This document shows positions 32,671 to 43,840 of a stretch of 64,000 nt of DNA, in pieces. This stretch comes from Anastatus disparis (lineage: Eukaryota; Arthropoda; Insecta; Hymenoptera; Eupelmidae): positions 62,001 through 126,000 of the forward strand of contig JAFFSR010000094.1 of the NCBI GenBank assembly GCA_017163975.1. The letters run 5' to 3'. Position 1 is the first letter of the stretch. Every line of letters begins with the position of its first letter. The notes under the pieces are model-generated. The model had not been told where the DNA came from. It did no database searches and saw nothing but the letters and a program-made list of their open reading frames with translations. Both the position numbers and the translations under genes were made by a program.

Positions 32671-33393
32671 TCAATGGTATTTGATTTAGACGTTGCTAAT
32701 AACAAAAACTCCTCCTTATCATGTCCGTTGGATTATCGTAATTCCTATTTGCATTATTATAATTTTGTAAAACTGGAAACATTCTTATTTGTTGCATTTT
32801 AAAAATTCTTGATAAAGTAATCGCATTTGAGAAAAATCATATCTTAAACAACATGGACCTAAATTATAAAGTATTGCAACAGCAAAAACAATTGCAAAAA
32901 CGCCATAATTATAATTATTTGTTTGTGATTGTACTGTTTCGAATACTATGCTCAATTTTGATTTGTTTGGAAATAATCTGTTTATATAAATCTTATGCTC
33001 ATCTTATAGATATTTGAGATTTAAACTGTCATATATATAAATCACCTTATGATTATAATACACACAAATCCGGTGACCCTTTTCTAAATTTCCGTAAAAT
33101 AATAACTGTATTAATTCTCCATCAATCGGTACTGAATTAATATACTATGGTCTTTGAATTAGTGAAGTCAATTGCATGTTGAATGAGGTGCACCATTTTA
33201 AAATATTATTAAATTCTAATACATGAATATCAGTTAACATGAAAGCAATTCAACTATACAATCCCTGTCCCTTAACAATTAATTTATCTTTCTCAGTCAA
33301 AACCATTATTGAAAATTTAAATTCTTTTTAGAATTTCAATTCATTTTTAATGAACTCTTTTCAAAGATATTCACAAAAGAATTGCTTTTATAT
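32671..33393. other. AT-rich spacer; nothing recognised
   Basis: No repeat family, TIR or coding frame was identified between the truncated MITE and the left LTR of the second gypsy element. Confidence 0.4.
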
Positions 33394-33783
33394 TGTTACG
33401 TGGGATTTTTGATACGCACTCCTATGGGGAGTGTGAGGATGAAAAAATAATTACAGAGAAAATTAATATGAAGTTGACTGTTATTTATTATAACCAAAAA
33501 TACAGTGAGAGAGAGAGATTAGTTACTACTGTATTCTAGCGCGTCCGGCGATGGTCTGTCGCTCGTCGTTGTCTGAAAACGACGATGTCAGTTGCCCGCG
33601 ACGAAGTGCCGAATCAGCACTTCGCGCATCGTGCGACTCTTGGTCCGGAAACTCGGAGTCGCATTTCTCTGAGTTTCTGCCTTATTTTATGTTTTATATT
33701 ATAATATACGTACAATATAATGTACGTAGCACGTCCGAGGCTGCGAGGCTTCAGCCCCCGAAGCCAAGAACGTACACATGAAT
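33394..33783 (-). repeat. 3' LTR of the OTU-gypsy element
   Basis: On the plus strand it begins TGTTACGTGGGATTTTTGAT and ends near ACGTACACA. It contains a GC-rich block (GCACTTCGCGCATCGTGCGA) within which small hairpins can form. The first ~190 bp match the other LTR at 43536 closely. The right edge is judged from TG...CA ends and is approximate. The 76-codon frame inside is not a gene. Confidence 0.8.
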
Positions 33784-35830
33784 ACAATAATAGAAAAAAT
33801 TATTAAAATTAAGTCCCCAAAGTGTAATTGGTACTTTTTGTGTACCTACACGAGCCAATGCCCGTCCTATCTTACAAAAATTTCTAGCTTTTTCTATTTG
33901 TTTTGTGTTAGTGTTGTGTTGTTTGCGTACTAATTTATTCTACTGTTTATTTTCAAATACTTTTTCATTTTAACTATTAATTTATGGTCTCTCTCTTTTT
34001 TCAAAAAGATATATGACATTTATAATAGAATATTTTACAAAATTGTACTAAAATTAAAATAAATTTTGAATTATTAAATAATTCAGCTTCAAATACAAAA
34101 TTCATTATCTTTTTTCTAATATTAAAAGATGTTTCTTTTGGAGATACAAGTGCGCATCATGTTGCACTCTTGATAAGATAAGAAGCCTTTCACATCACGA
34201 AATGCATTCTTCCTCGGATGATATTTAATTTCATTCTAACGTGATTTAAAGAACCTGCTACTCGCTTTTGTGTGGGTTTGAAGCGGGATTCGAACGTGGA
34301 TTCGAACTCTTTTTTTTGTCGAACTTTTATAATAAAATTTGTACATGATTTTTCAATAATTGTATGATTTATCTGAAACAAAAACTAACTTATTAGTAGA
34401 AAAGGGTCCCCCCTCTATTTCTAACTGTTTAACCGTCATTTATCTATTTATTTTTTTGATTCCTCCTTCCTTATAAAATACTTCTTTTTTTTTTTTTTTT
34501 ATTAAATTGATCACTGATTAATACTTTATCATGTATCCTCAAAACTGCGTCTTACAGAAAATTTATTTATTAACTCTATGTGTTCTCTTTGACGCTTTTG
34601 TTTATCTTTTTTTTGTGTTAACATTATCGTTTAAGAAGCGTTGCGTCAACTAGAATATGGCCACGGTTTCGACCACGATTGGCTTGATAATCGCCTTTTT
34701 TTCTAAAATTTTACTTTGCTTCCAATATTTTCTATGTGTTATTATTTTAATTTTATAAGCAATGTTATTCAACTCAAAAAACTCATTGAATTTTATTTTA
34801 CTTCTTTTTTGAACAAATTTATAAAGGATACTTGCGTTCGATTCCCATGGGTTTTTGGGATGTGTTCGGTTGTTAAGGTGATATATTTTTTTCAGATCTT
34901 AGTCCTTTAGCTGAGTTCTTAATAATTTATTATTATTATTAATATTCAACTTCTTTCACCACGAAGTTTGATAACACATGCATACAATAGTTCACTGTAT
35001 TTAACAGTGTTTTTTGCTTTTTTCTTAACTTTTACTTCCAATTTTTTTTGCATGTTTTATTTGATTAAACTATTGCATGTCATGTTGCTTTATTTACAAC
35101 ATAAAGAAGATTTACTTATCGTGATAATTTTTATCTACATTTTCTTTATTCTTTTTCTTTGAACTCATGCCTGTTATTACCTCATTTTTTTTATTCATTG
35201 GACTTTTATTTTCCGTAAGGAGTGAGGAGTAAAAGGATACTCATAGGGAATCTTAGGCGAGATCCTGCATTTCTTCTATAGTTGTTATTATTATTTAAGT
35301 TGCCTAACTTTTGCTAATTTTACAATTTGGTTGATAATAAAAATATTTTAATCACAATTATCCTCAAAAACAATTAGCTAATTATTATTTTTATTTATTA
35401 GTAAAAACGTTTCTTTTCTCTTGCGGCCAATTCTTTTGACGCTTTGCTGTACAACTGAATCCTATCTACTAATTATTTTTCTCATTTATTTTTTGCTTTT
35501 ATTTAAAAGATATTTGATTCTTTTTTTCCACTTATACAATATTTTGTTGAAACTTCGCGCCTTTAAGGATATCTTATTATTCTCATTTCTTAATTTCAAT
35601 CATTATTATTAATTTTCATTTTTTTTTTATATATTTTCTATTTTTTTCTGTAAAATAAGCAGTGATCATGTGTCGTTCTTTCTTTTTTCTCGTCCGAAGG
35701 CCGCGGAAAAAGAAAAAAAAATAAAGCTTTTTGCTATATCTTAATAATTTTAATCGTATTCCTTCAAAAGGAAAGAGGTTTTATGTTATACTAGTTACTC
35801 CTTGGTTTTATCTGTTTGATTCTATTCGCG
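33784..35830 (-). other. T-rich (plus strand) 3' non-coding part of the OTU-gypsy element
   Basis: About 2 kb lacking recognisable protein motifs on either strand. Several short plus-strand frames (63-64 codons, Phe/Leu-rich) arise from T-runs. In the element's own orientation it is A-rich 3' untranslated sequence or decayed coding sequence. Confidence 0.5.
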
Positions 35831-36286
35831 TTTTTAGCATTATATTATGTTTCGCGTGGTTTATTTTTTCGATTTTAAAAGGCCCTCCGTATTGAACATT
35901 GTGTTTCTCTTTTCGCTCTTGCTTTAATAAATATACGTTTTCTCCTTTTCGAAAATTTTTGGTATTTAATTTAACATAATTCTGCAATGGTTCCTAGGAC
36001 TCGTTATCTAGTAGCTTCCAAGGTGGTTTCTCGCGCGGCGGCCTTGCATTCTTTACAAGGCAACGCTCAAGCGCATCACTTATCTTATGTGATTGATTCT
36101 TTTCTCTTTGCGCCAGTAAGTCTGTCGTAGGTGTAATAAGAGTACCTGGTTTGTTGATATTATTATCTCGTTGTTCGTTGTCGTTTTCGCTCGACGCTGT
36201 ACTTCCTTTGTTTTCTTTATTATGTTGATGCTTTTCTACTCTATTATTATTTCTTGCATAAAGGTACGGCGTAAAATGCCTTCCTT
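35831..36286 (-). pseudogene. Remnant with GPF-type integrase C-terminus (OTU-gypsy)
   Basis: Read on the minus strand from the MITE edge, the frame continues out of the OTU domain (HFTPYLYARNN), through a polar Asn/Lys-rich stretch, a stop near 36000, and then VKLNTKNFRKGENVYLLKQE and VQYGGPFKIEKINHAKHNIM. The last part has the shape of the GPY/F module that closes many Ty3/gypsy integrases. If so, only the tail of integrase is left here. Stops follow near 35840. Confidence 0.6.
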
Positions 36287-36290
36287 TTAA

Positions 36291-36822
36291 GAGGCGGTCG
36301 GGTCTATTCGCCGCTACATATAGGGTGGCGCTGCGGTCAGGTGAGAGAAATCTATTAAATATTTTTTATACAGCTATTTACAATTTTCTGAGACGACAAT
36401 ATACTTTTAATGTTGTCATTTCCTCTAGCCATCTATATGTAGAATAATTATTAATACTTATCTTGTTTGAAAAGTCTGAAATATTGTTATAAAGCGAAAA
36501 ATGCGATGCAACGTAGGACCGATGTAAACATGCGTGCACCTTCCCTTAGTGCGACAGAGAGAGCAATACTAAAGAATGATGTATGCTAATGTTTACGTCG
36601 GCTCTACCTCGCGCCGCATTTTTCGCTTTATGACAATATTTTAGACTTTTCAAACAAAATTAATATTAATAATTATTCTACATATATATGGCTAGAGGAA
36701 ATGACAAGATTAAAAGTATATTATTGTTTCAGTAAATTTTAAATTGCTATATAAAAAATATTTTATATTTTTCTCTCACCTGACCGCAGCGCCACCAAGC
36801 GGCAAATGGTTCCGACCGCCTC
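36291..36822. mobile_element. TTAA-flanked palindromic MITE (family 3) splitting the OTU domain
   Basis: TTAA lies on both sides (36287-36290, 36823-36826). The ends are GAGGCGGTCGG(G/A) and the inverse. The arms pair for about 230 bp (CTCACCTGACCGCAGCGCCA; TCATTTCCTCTAGCCAT; AAAGCGAAAAATGCG). It is inserted in the OTU coding sequence. The related element 55488-55916 has the same ends and the internal phrases TCATTTCCTCTAG and AAAGCGAAAAATGC. Confidence 0.9.
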
Positions 36823-36826
36823 TTAA

Positions 36827-37273
36827 ATGTAAATGAATAAAATTATTTGAACTATTTGCCTTGAAATGACAATATAGTGTTTCATCATAATCTGTTATAA
36901 AATGCACGCATATGTTTTGATTAAATTCACATGAAAATATAAATACACAATCAACATCTGCGTGTCTAGTGCGTGACGTCAAAATAGCTTCTGCTGTCTG
37001 CAAGTCTCCGCATGCTCCTAATGATATTGCGTCTAATAAAATGTCTCTTAATTCATTTGCGGACATCCCTAGATTACATACTTTAATTGCTGAGTGAAAA
37101 AAGCAATTACCGTCTTTCGGTATATTGTCATCCCTTATCAAATCTAACCAGTATTGTGTGCATTCATCACTTGCATTATATACTTCGAATACACCTGCAC
37201 CATCATTAGAAGAATTACTCCAACTTATTGGTTCATTTTCGTCATCGTTTTGTGCTGTTTCTATTATATTCAT
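36827..37273 (-). pseudogene. OTU-like cysteine protease domain in a gypsy polyprotein
   Basis: OTU proteases are papain-like enzymes, many of which cleave ubiquitin chains. The frame contains DDNIPKDGNCFFHSAIKVCN (near residues 46-65 of this frame), the OTU signature D-G-N-C-F-F with catalytic Asp and Cys. NELRDILLDAIS and CVHFITDYDETLYCHF follow, and the frame reaches FIHLHL where the TTAA MITE interrupts it. Across the MITE the same coding sense resumes with a HF motif that could supply the catalytic His. Upstream the frame is continuous with the acidic linker except for one TAG near 37350. The domain is out of place for gypsy elements, where integrase normally follows RNase H. Confidence 0.75.
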
Positions 37274-38289
37274 GTGCTCATTTTCTTCGTCAGCTTTTTC
37301 TTCTTCTTCAAGGTCTCGCGACTCAGTCTTATTTAAATTATTTCTATCTAGTTATACGTAACTCTTATTCTCTTCCTGCTCCATGCTTTCGTCTCTCTCG
37401 CTTTCAATCTCACTTATAATTTCTTTCTCTTGATTTTTACTTGTATCTTGTACCTCAAACTCGTCCTCGAAATATGAGTCCTTGTCTGTTTCACTGTCAA
37501 TAATTTCGACTTTAGAACTTATTTTTAATGATTTTTTCTCTTTATCTTTTTCTGAGCTTATGTTTGGTACTAATTTGTAGTATTCTCTTGGCATTTGAGG
37601 TCGAACTTTTTCTCGCTCATTAAAATCTGTTTGATTTATTATTTCTTGAGGTACATTGCCTCTTAGTGCTTCTTCTACTTCTCCTGGTGTTTCTTCCCAT
37701 ATATTTATTTGTACACCTTCTCTACCATTTATCTCTTGTTCTTGCACATCAACTAAAAATCGAGCACGCATTTTTGTTATCATTTCTGGAATCAGATTTA
37801 ATATACTTTCTTGGCTACTTCCTTTACTTTGCGAAGTGTGTTGTGAATCATCCTGTGTCTCCTTCTTTTTTTCTATTCCAGTGCCGTTGTGTTGAGATGC
37901 TTTCGATTTTACATTTATTGTCTCTAATGGCGATTCTACGTCACAGCTGTTTCTATTATTTTTTAATATACTTTTATTTTTTGATATTTCGCTCGCTGGC
38001 TCATACGTATTCTTTTCTTTTCTTGATGACACTGCATGTGGCTTATCTACTAGTGTACTCGCTGCAAGAATTCCTTTTCGCATGTTTGTTCTTTTTCGCA
38101 TATATGCGAGCTTACCGTCGTCTTGTGCTTGACTTATTATATTTTCAGCTTGAATTAACTCTTTCTTTCTATCTGCCTGAGTTTTACGTGTTTTCAACAC
38201 TTTCTTATTTCGCCTTTTCCTTCTGTACGCCGATCTTTTCCACGGGTCTTTCTTTCTTTTTGCATAATTCCAATTTTCTTCAGATCCGG
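37274..38289 (-). pseudogene. Charged linker region between RNase H and OTU (OTU-gypsy)
   Basis: The minus-strand frame 38200-37352 (282 codons) plus short frames on both sides. It is Lys/Glu/Ser-rich with few hydrophobic residues: basic at its start (RKTQADRKKELIQAENIISQ), acidic toward its end (DSETDKDSYFEDEFEVQDTS; ESERDESMEQEENKSYV). It contains GVQINIWEETPGEVEEAL, which looks ordered. Two frame changes near 38200-38290 and one TAG near 37350 break it. No known domain. The long plus-strand frames across here (for example 37666-38328) are antisense shadows. Confidence 0.6.
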
Positions 38290-39129
38290 TTATACTCGCA
38301 ATTTCTGACTCGTCGCTTGTTTCTTTAATAAAGATTTTCTTTTTAGGATTTTCAGAATTTTCTGAACTTCTTCTTTAGTTTTATTCGCATTTTTATTTAT
38401 TGCGCGTGTAATAACAATTCTTGCTGGCGGTCCGCATTCGTTTGCGTTTGGTTCCTGATTTTCTTGCTTAGTTGCTAATTGATACATTTCTGCATGTGGT
38501 AATTCAGGATTTTCTTCGCCGTCTGCAATCACCGGATTTCTAGACAATGCATCAGCTGCATTATTTTTCCTTCCTGGTCTATACACTACATCAAACGTAT
38601 ATCCTCGTAAAGCTGCTTTTAATCTATTAAATCTTAGATCAGGCTTTGTGCTTGTATGGAAATGCTTTAACGGTTCATGATCTGTGACTACTGTGAATTT
38701 TGTACCGTATAAATAAGGCCTAAATTGTTCTTTTCCAAAAACTACTGCCAACAATTCTTTGTCATATACAGTATATCTGAGTTCGCTTCCTTTTAAACAT
38801 CGTGAGGCATATACACAAGGTCGATCCTCGCCGATTTTTCCTTGACTCAATATTGCGCCTATTGCATAATCAGATGCATCTGTTGTTACTATAAATGGCT
38901 CGCTTAAGTTAGACGTGGCCAGCACGGGCTCTTCGCATAGCTTCTCACGTAACGTGTCAAATGCTATTTGATGTTCTTCTAGCCACATAAATTTCTCTTT
39001 CTTTGAACTTAATTTATGTAACGGTTTTGCTATGCTTGCAAAATCTTTTATGAATCGACGATAATAACCAACAAAGCCTAAAAATTGTTTTACTTTCTTT
39101 TTACTTGTAGGTATAGGATAATCATGCAC
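38290..39129 (-). pseudogene. RT connection and RNase H domains (OTU-gypsy)
   Basis: A 279-codon frame. It starts in the RT thumb/tether (KKVKQFLGFVGYYRRFIKDF, the Ty3/gypsy signature after RT). RNase H motifs follow: FIVTTDASDYAIGAILSQG (Asp), ELRYTVYDKELLAVVFGKEQ (Glu), FTVVTDHEPLKHFH (Asp/His) and VVYRPGRKNNAADALSRNPV (Asp). The domain looks intact. After it the frame runs into a Lys-rich linker and a frame change near 38300. Confidence 0.93.
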
Positions 39130-39204
39130 TGCTTCTATCTTTTTAGGGTTTGTTTTAATTTGCCCTTTTCCTACTATATGTCCTAATACCTTAGCCTCGC
39201 GTCT

Positions 39205-40056
39205 TTAAAATGGTTCTATTGTTAGATTAGCTTTCTCAATGCGCTTTGAAAATCTTTTAAATCTTACTGCATGCTGTTCTAAATTTTCTGCATGAATTAT
39301 TACATCGTCTAGATAAATCTCTAATTCTGAACCTTGCAAGCCTTGTAACGCTTGAGCCATTGCTCTGCTAAAGGTCATGGGTGCTTCGCATAACCCCATA
39401 GCCATACGTTTGCATTGATATGTACCCGATGGCCCTGAAAACGCAGTTTTATGTGCGTCTTTTGAATCAATCTTTACCTGATAATAGCCGTCCTTAAGGT
39501 CTACTGCAGTGGTATAATTTGCTGACGCTAAATTTTCTAAGATGTCACAAGTTAACGACAGTGGATAGCAACTTCCCACAGTGATTTCATTTAGTTGGCG
39601 AAAATCTGTCACCAAACGCCAGCGTTTTCTGCCCTGAGGGTCAGGTTTCTTGTTAACTATCCATGCTGGGCTACTATAACGCGACATAAATGGTTCTATA
39701 ATATCTTTTTTCAGTAACTTCTCTATTTCTTGCTGCATATTTTTTAATGCTATAGGATATCTGTATGGTTTCACACGTATTGGCTCCTCATGAGTCGTTT
39801 TTATTTTATGTGTTAAGATATTTGTTGCTCGGAGCAACTCATCGTCTAGACCGAAAACGAAGGGGTTCTCGGATATCAACTCTCTGACGTGTATTTTTTC
39901 TTCTTCGTTCAAATCTTCCAAGTCTAAAATACTCATTATTTTTTCAACTCTTTCTTTTATTTCACTTGGAGTTTTATTTGCCATGCATCTGTCTACATAC
40001 TTTATTTCAGCATCAGCACTTTTTTTCTCTGAATTTTGTTGCGCGTACTCCGACAT
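39205..40056 (-). pseudogene. Reverse transcriptase domain (OTU-gypsy)
   Basis: A 283-codon frame with the RT core in order: PIRVKPYRYPIALKNMQQEI, DIIEPFMSRYSSPAWIVNKK, RWRLVTDFRQLNEIT, YTTAVDLKDGYYQVKIDSKD (first catalytic Asp), TAFSGPSGTYQCKRMAMGLC, APMTFSRAMAQAL and LEIYLDDVIIHAENLEQH (the YLDD box, near 39310). A stop at 39205 separates it from the connection domain at 39129; both lie a short gap apart with recognisable sequence between, so the break is a mutation. Confidence 0.95.
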
Positions 40057-40670
40057 TGCGCGTCTAATTTTTTGTAATCGGAAACTTCGTTTCCTTCGCG
40101 GTTGCCGTCCTCACCGGCATAAAAATCGTTATCTTTTCTTATAACTTCGCATGGAAAAATTTCTATTTCTGGAGTCGGAATTTCAATATTTTTATGATTT
40201 GTATTTATACATACTGCATACGCTCTACCATTTTTATTTTCTTTAATAAAATTTCCAAATGATATTCCAGGCCCTAAATTTTGAAGTGGCACCCAGCCTA
40301 CTTCTACATCACTATTAATAACTTTTGCAGCAATAACGCGTCTCATTCTTACGGGAATATCCACTGTTTCCACCTGCTCAAAGGGAATCGATAATTTTAT
40401 AAAATCAGTGCACTTATGTACGGCATTTATATGTCCGTTGTGCTCACTAATAGTTTTCCAGCCTAGTAGCCCATCTGTTTTTACAGGAAAGCTATCTGGG
40501 ACAATATGGACCTCACACTGTAGTCCTTGAAGAGTCATATCTGCTCTTCCTAACGTATACATTTCTCCTGGTACGACGCCTTTAATCTCTAAAATATGCT
40601 GCCTATCTATACTTGTATTTTCATTTATACATTTGACCTTTATTACGGAAATATCTGCTCCTGAATCCAC
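40002..40670 (-). pseudogene. Aspartic protease and pol N-terminal region (OTU-gypsy)
   Basis: The frame begins at the retropepsin active site (VDSGADISVIK). The flap/core part follows (ILEIKGVVPGEMYTLGRADM) and then VKTDGLLGWKTISEHNGHIN, which fits the second half of a gypsy protease fold. The region after it (VPLQNLGPGISFGNFIKENK) is a pol spacer before RT. It overlaps gag by 28 bases in the -1 frame, so expression would need a frameshift or the overlap is itself a mutation. It overlaps the RT frame at its other end. Confidence 0.88.
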
Positions 40671-42648
40671 ATAAAATCTTGAGCATCATAATTATATTCA
40701 TTATTACGTGAGTCATAGTTTCTGTTTCTATTGAACCCACTGTTGAATCTACTATAACTATTTCTGTAATTATCAACCACATTTTCATTGTTATAATTAT
40801 TATTGCGATTGTTTCTGCTATAATTACTATTATCAAAATTTCTATTGTAATTATTGTTATCAACATTTCTATTGTAATTATTATTATCAAAATTTCTATT
40901 GTTATAATTATTTCGCGGCCTACTCGTATAATTCTTGTTATCGTTTGATTTATTTCTCTTACCGTTATTAACATTTTGCGAATCATTTTTATTTTGTGCA
41001 TGAATAATACCATTTTCGGCATCATTTCTTAGTATTTGACACTCTGCCGTCGCGTGCCCCATCTTATCGCAATAAGCGCATTGTATTTTATCATATTTCT
41101 TTTTAATGCACGCGCCTTCTTTATGGCCTTCTTTGTCACAATAGCTACATTTAACTGCACTTGTACCTGTTTCTATTTTTACAGGCGTAGCTTGCATTGC
41201 TTTTATTTGTGCTTCATACACTTTATTTTTATTTAATAACTGATGTTGATTTTGTGTCATTTGCACCATGTTATTAATATTCGGTTGAGACCATAATGAT
41301 AATGATTGTGTATTTTGTGCTACCGAATTTACGGGTTGCAGGCCGTTTATAAATGAGTTTTGCATATGTGCAAAAAGTCGCGTCTTTTGTTTATTTTCAA
41401 AATCAGCTGCAAGTTGTATAGCTTTTCTTAACGTCGGAGGTTTTTCGCAACGCACTTGCATATCTAAGGGTGATATTAATCCGAACAAATAATACTGTAA
41501 GGCGTCTCTTTCTATTAATTGCTTCCTTGCTAATCGATCTTGTACATTTAATGCAGGTATTCTATCGTAAATCGTTAATAATCGATTCAATAGAGCTTGT
41601 GCACGCGCGCCAAAATCTGTTGCTGACTCGCCTTGCTGCTGTGTTATCACTTTTAATTGTGTAGATAACTCTTCTAATATTGTTACGTTATTATACTGTA
41701 CCTGTAAGTCTGCTATGAGAGCTTCTATCGACTCGTATTGCATCAAACGCGCCGTAAAAATATCCGCCGCTTTTCCAGTGAGTTTTGTAGCTAACTCATA
41801 CATAATGAAAATTTGACAGCCCGGCCCGAAACTATTTACTATGCTTCGTAGTACTGAACAGAATAAAGGTAATTTATCTACGCTGCCGTCGAAGGTTGGA
41901 ATTTGTCTGATCGCTTCGTGTAACGATAAATAAGGCGTATTTTGAAAATTTGCGAGCTGCATTCCCGGCGCTGAATTTATTTGTTGTGCGTTCATTGCGT
42001 AATTAGAATTGATTGGCGTGTTGAAATTAAAATTTGAAGTAGTTTGCGCTGGTATGTTATTCCACGTTTGCGGGCTATTTTGTGAAAAATTTGTATTTGT
42101 TAGAAAAGTGCCATTATACGGTATCGACGGACGTGTTAGTTGTTCTGGATTTAAGTTTGTGTTTAGTCCCGGTATTATCCACGCACTCGCTCTCTTATGA
42201 GCTTCCGCCGCTCCAAACTGTTCCGCTCTTTTTAACTGCATATTTGCTTCCGATTCACTATTTGTCTCTATTATATTTGTCCGCTGCATTGCACCCACTG
42301 ACAGTTCCCTACCGATATCCCGTTTCATTTCGTCAATTCCTCTCACAATTTCTGATGTAGTTTTCGGCAAATTGGGTCCTTGCGATGCGGACATTGCATA
42401 TCTTCTCCTCATTTCTTTTATTCCTTCCTCCGACCCGCCTATCCCGGCGCGCCCCATACTTGTGTGTTTCCTGAATCGTAAATCGGCATGAATTTCCCGC
42501 ACGGACACGAAGTTATAGGATTATCGCTGTTTTCGCTAACCACTCTTTTTCCATACTCCTCGCTGCGAGGACTTCTTACAGGAGATAAGGAGCGTCCCCT
42601 ACGTCTCGCTTTTCCGTCCTTTTTCGAAAATAAGTTGATGAGCAACAT
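40643..42648 (-). pseudogene. Gag polyprotein with two CCHC zinc knuckles (OTU-gypsy)
   Basis: The main frame (42508-40643, 621 codons) is preceded by an overlapping frame starting at ATG 42648 that has a basic N-terminus (KKDGKARRRGRSLSPVRSPR). The probable true start is 42648, with one frame change near 42500. A capsid-like region spans about residues 195-390 (LHEAIRQIPTFDGSVDKLPL, MYELATKLTGKAADIFTARL, RKAIQLAADFENKQKTR). Two CX2CX4HX4C knuckles, CSYCDKEGHKEGAC (about 452) and CAYCDKMGHATAEC (about 476), bind RNA. An Asn/Arg/Tyr-rich tail follows. The tail repeats produce the Ile-rich antisense-frame shadow at 40621-41025. Confidence 0.93.
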
Positions 42649-43535
42649 ATTCGACAGCTAAGGTTTCACAATTTAACTTTTTTCTTTTAAAATTTGATTT
42701 TTCTTTTTACTTTTTAATTTACGCGTGAGAAGTCGAAGCGTTTACGTTTCCTTATGCGCGCTTAATAATTTTTTTTCTGATTTACGGAGATTTATTAGTA
42801 AATAATGACAAAGTTTATGACATAAAAACGTTTCTATAAATCACTTTAATTATAAGATTGCTATTAAAATTATTTCCCAATATTAAGACTATAAACTCCT
42901 TTTTTTTTCTATCTACGGCATCAATTATAATTTTTTTTCAGCACAATGATAAAAATTTATTTTATTTTACTAAGAAACCTGATGAAAATTGATAAAACAA
43001 AAATATTTATATTTTCTTTTCACGTTTGCACTTGTTTGAATTATCCCTTTTTTTTCACAACATTATTTATGATTTTTTAAATATTCACTTATTACCGGCC
43101 GACGCTGCTGGTTTACGTAATTATATTCACGCACTAATCACTTTTATCTACCGATTTTTTTCACAATCAATATTTTAACTTCATTTGTTCTATTACGAGT
43201 TCGATTTTTATTTACTTTAAGAAGCTATACTACCCCTTGGGACACTTTAATATGTATTACTTAATTTCTACCTACTTGTTACAGCAGAGAGTGAGCAGCA
43301 GAATAAACACTCTCATTTCTTCGGATAATATTCTCGGATGTCCTTCCTTCCTTTCTTCCTTCCTCCTTCTTCTTGTTCTATTTGCTAAAAATCTATTTGC
43401 TCGCTGTACTCAATTAATCAAATTCTCTCTCTCTCTCTCTTTTTTTTCTAAAAAACGCGCTTTAAGTTTATTTCTTAAAAAGTTTTATTTTTTTTCTAAA
43501 AACCTCACTGCGTATCCCACACCGCTGCCACCAAA
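42649..43535 (-). other. 5' leader and primer-binding region of the OTU-gypsy element
   Basis: Non-coding leader between the 5' LTR and gag. Next to the LTR (43510-43535) the minus strand reads TTTGGTGGCAGCGGTG, a plausible TGG-type primer-binding site one or two bases after the LTR end. It also contains CT/TTCC-rich simple sequence at 43330-43380 and 43425-43445. Confidence 0.7.
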
Positions 43536-43729
43536 TGTTACGTGGGATTTTTGATACGCACTCCTATGGGGAGTGTGAGGATGAAAAAATAATTACAGAG
43601 AAAATTAATATGAAGTTGACTGTTATTTATTATAACCGAAAATACAGTGAGAAAGAGATTAGTTACTACTGTATTCTAGTGCGTCCGGCGATGGTCTGTC
43701 GCTCGTCGTTGTCTAAAACGACGATGTAA
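43536..43729 (-). repeat. Truncated 5' LTR of the OTU-gypsy element
   Basis: Matches 33394-33590 nearly base for base (TGTTACGTGGGATTTTTGAT to CTAAAACGACGATGT), then breaks into unrelated AT-rich sequence at about 43729. Roughly half of the LTR is missing, so the element has lost its outer 5' end and no target duplication can be scored. Confidence 0.9.
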
Positions 43730-43840
43730 GTTAATATTCATAAGATCATTAAATCATTATATTATTTTTATGATTTTAATTTGTACATATATAAAATAAA
43801 ATAATTTTGAAATATTAAACTTACTTTTTATTACTTACTT

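Larger units (their letters stand above)
33394..43729 (-). mobile_element. Ty3/gypsy LTR retrotransposon with OTU-like protease domain (minus strand)
   Basis: Near-identical LTR sequence occurs at 33394 and 43536 (TGTTACGTGGGATTTTTGAT), with gag, protease, RT and RNase H between them in that order on the minus strand. The 5' LTR at the right is truncated after about 194 bp. Past RNase H there is an acidic/basic linker, then an OTU-type cysteine protease domain, a TTAA-flanked MITE, and a GPF-type integrase C-terminal remnant. No integrase HHCC or DDE core was found. Stops and frame changes show the copy is defective. Confidence 0.9.

Noticed and set aside
33551..33781. 76-codon frame in the LTR
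   Set aside because: Lies in LTR sequence, which is regulatory; a similar start appears in the other LTR by identity.
34260..34330. Possible tRNA because of two TTCGAA(T/C)-like stretches on the minus strand
   Set aside because: No acceptor, D or anticodon stem could be formed around them.
34716..35612. Several 63-64 codon Phe/Leu-rich frames
   Set aside because: Produced by T-runs in the A-rich (minus) 3' part of the gypsy element.
37125..38328. Plus-strand frames up to 220 codons
   Set aside because: Antisense to the charged gypsy linker; Leu/Phe/Ser-rich composition arises from Lys/Glu codons on the other strand.
40621..41025. Ile/Thr-rich 134-codon minus frame
   Set aside because: Alternative frame of the Asn-rich gag tail.
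41036..42360. Plus-strand frames opposite gag
   Set aside because: Antisense shadows of the 621-codon gag frame.
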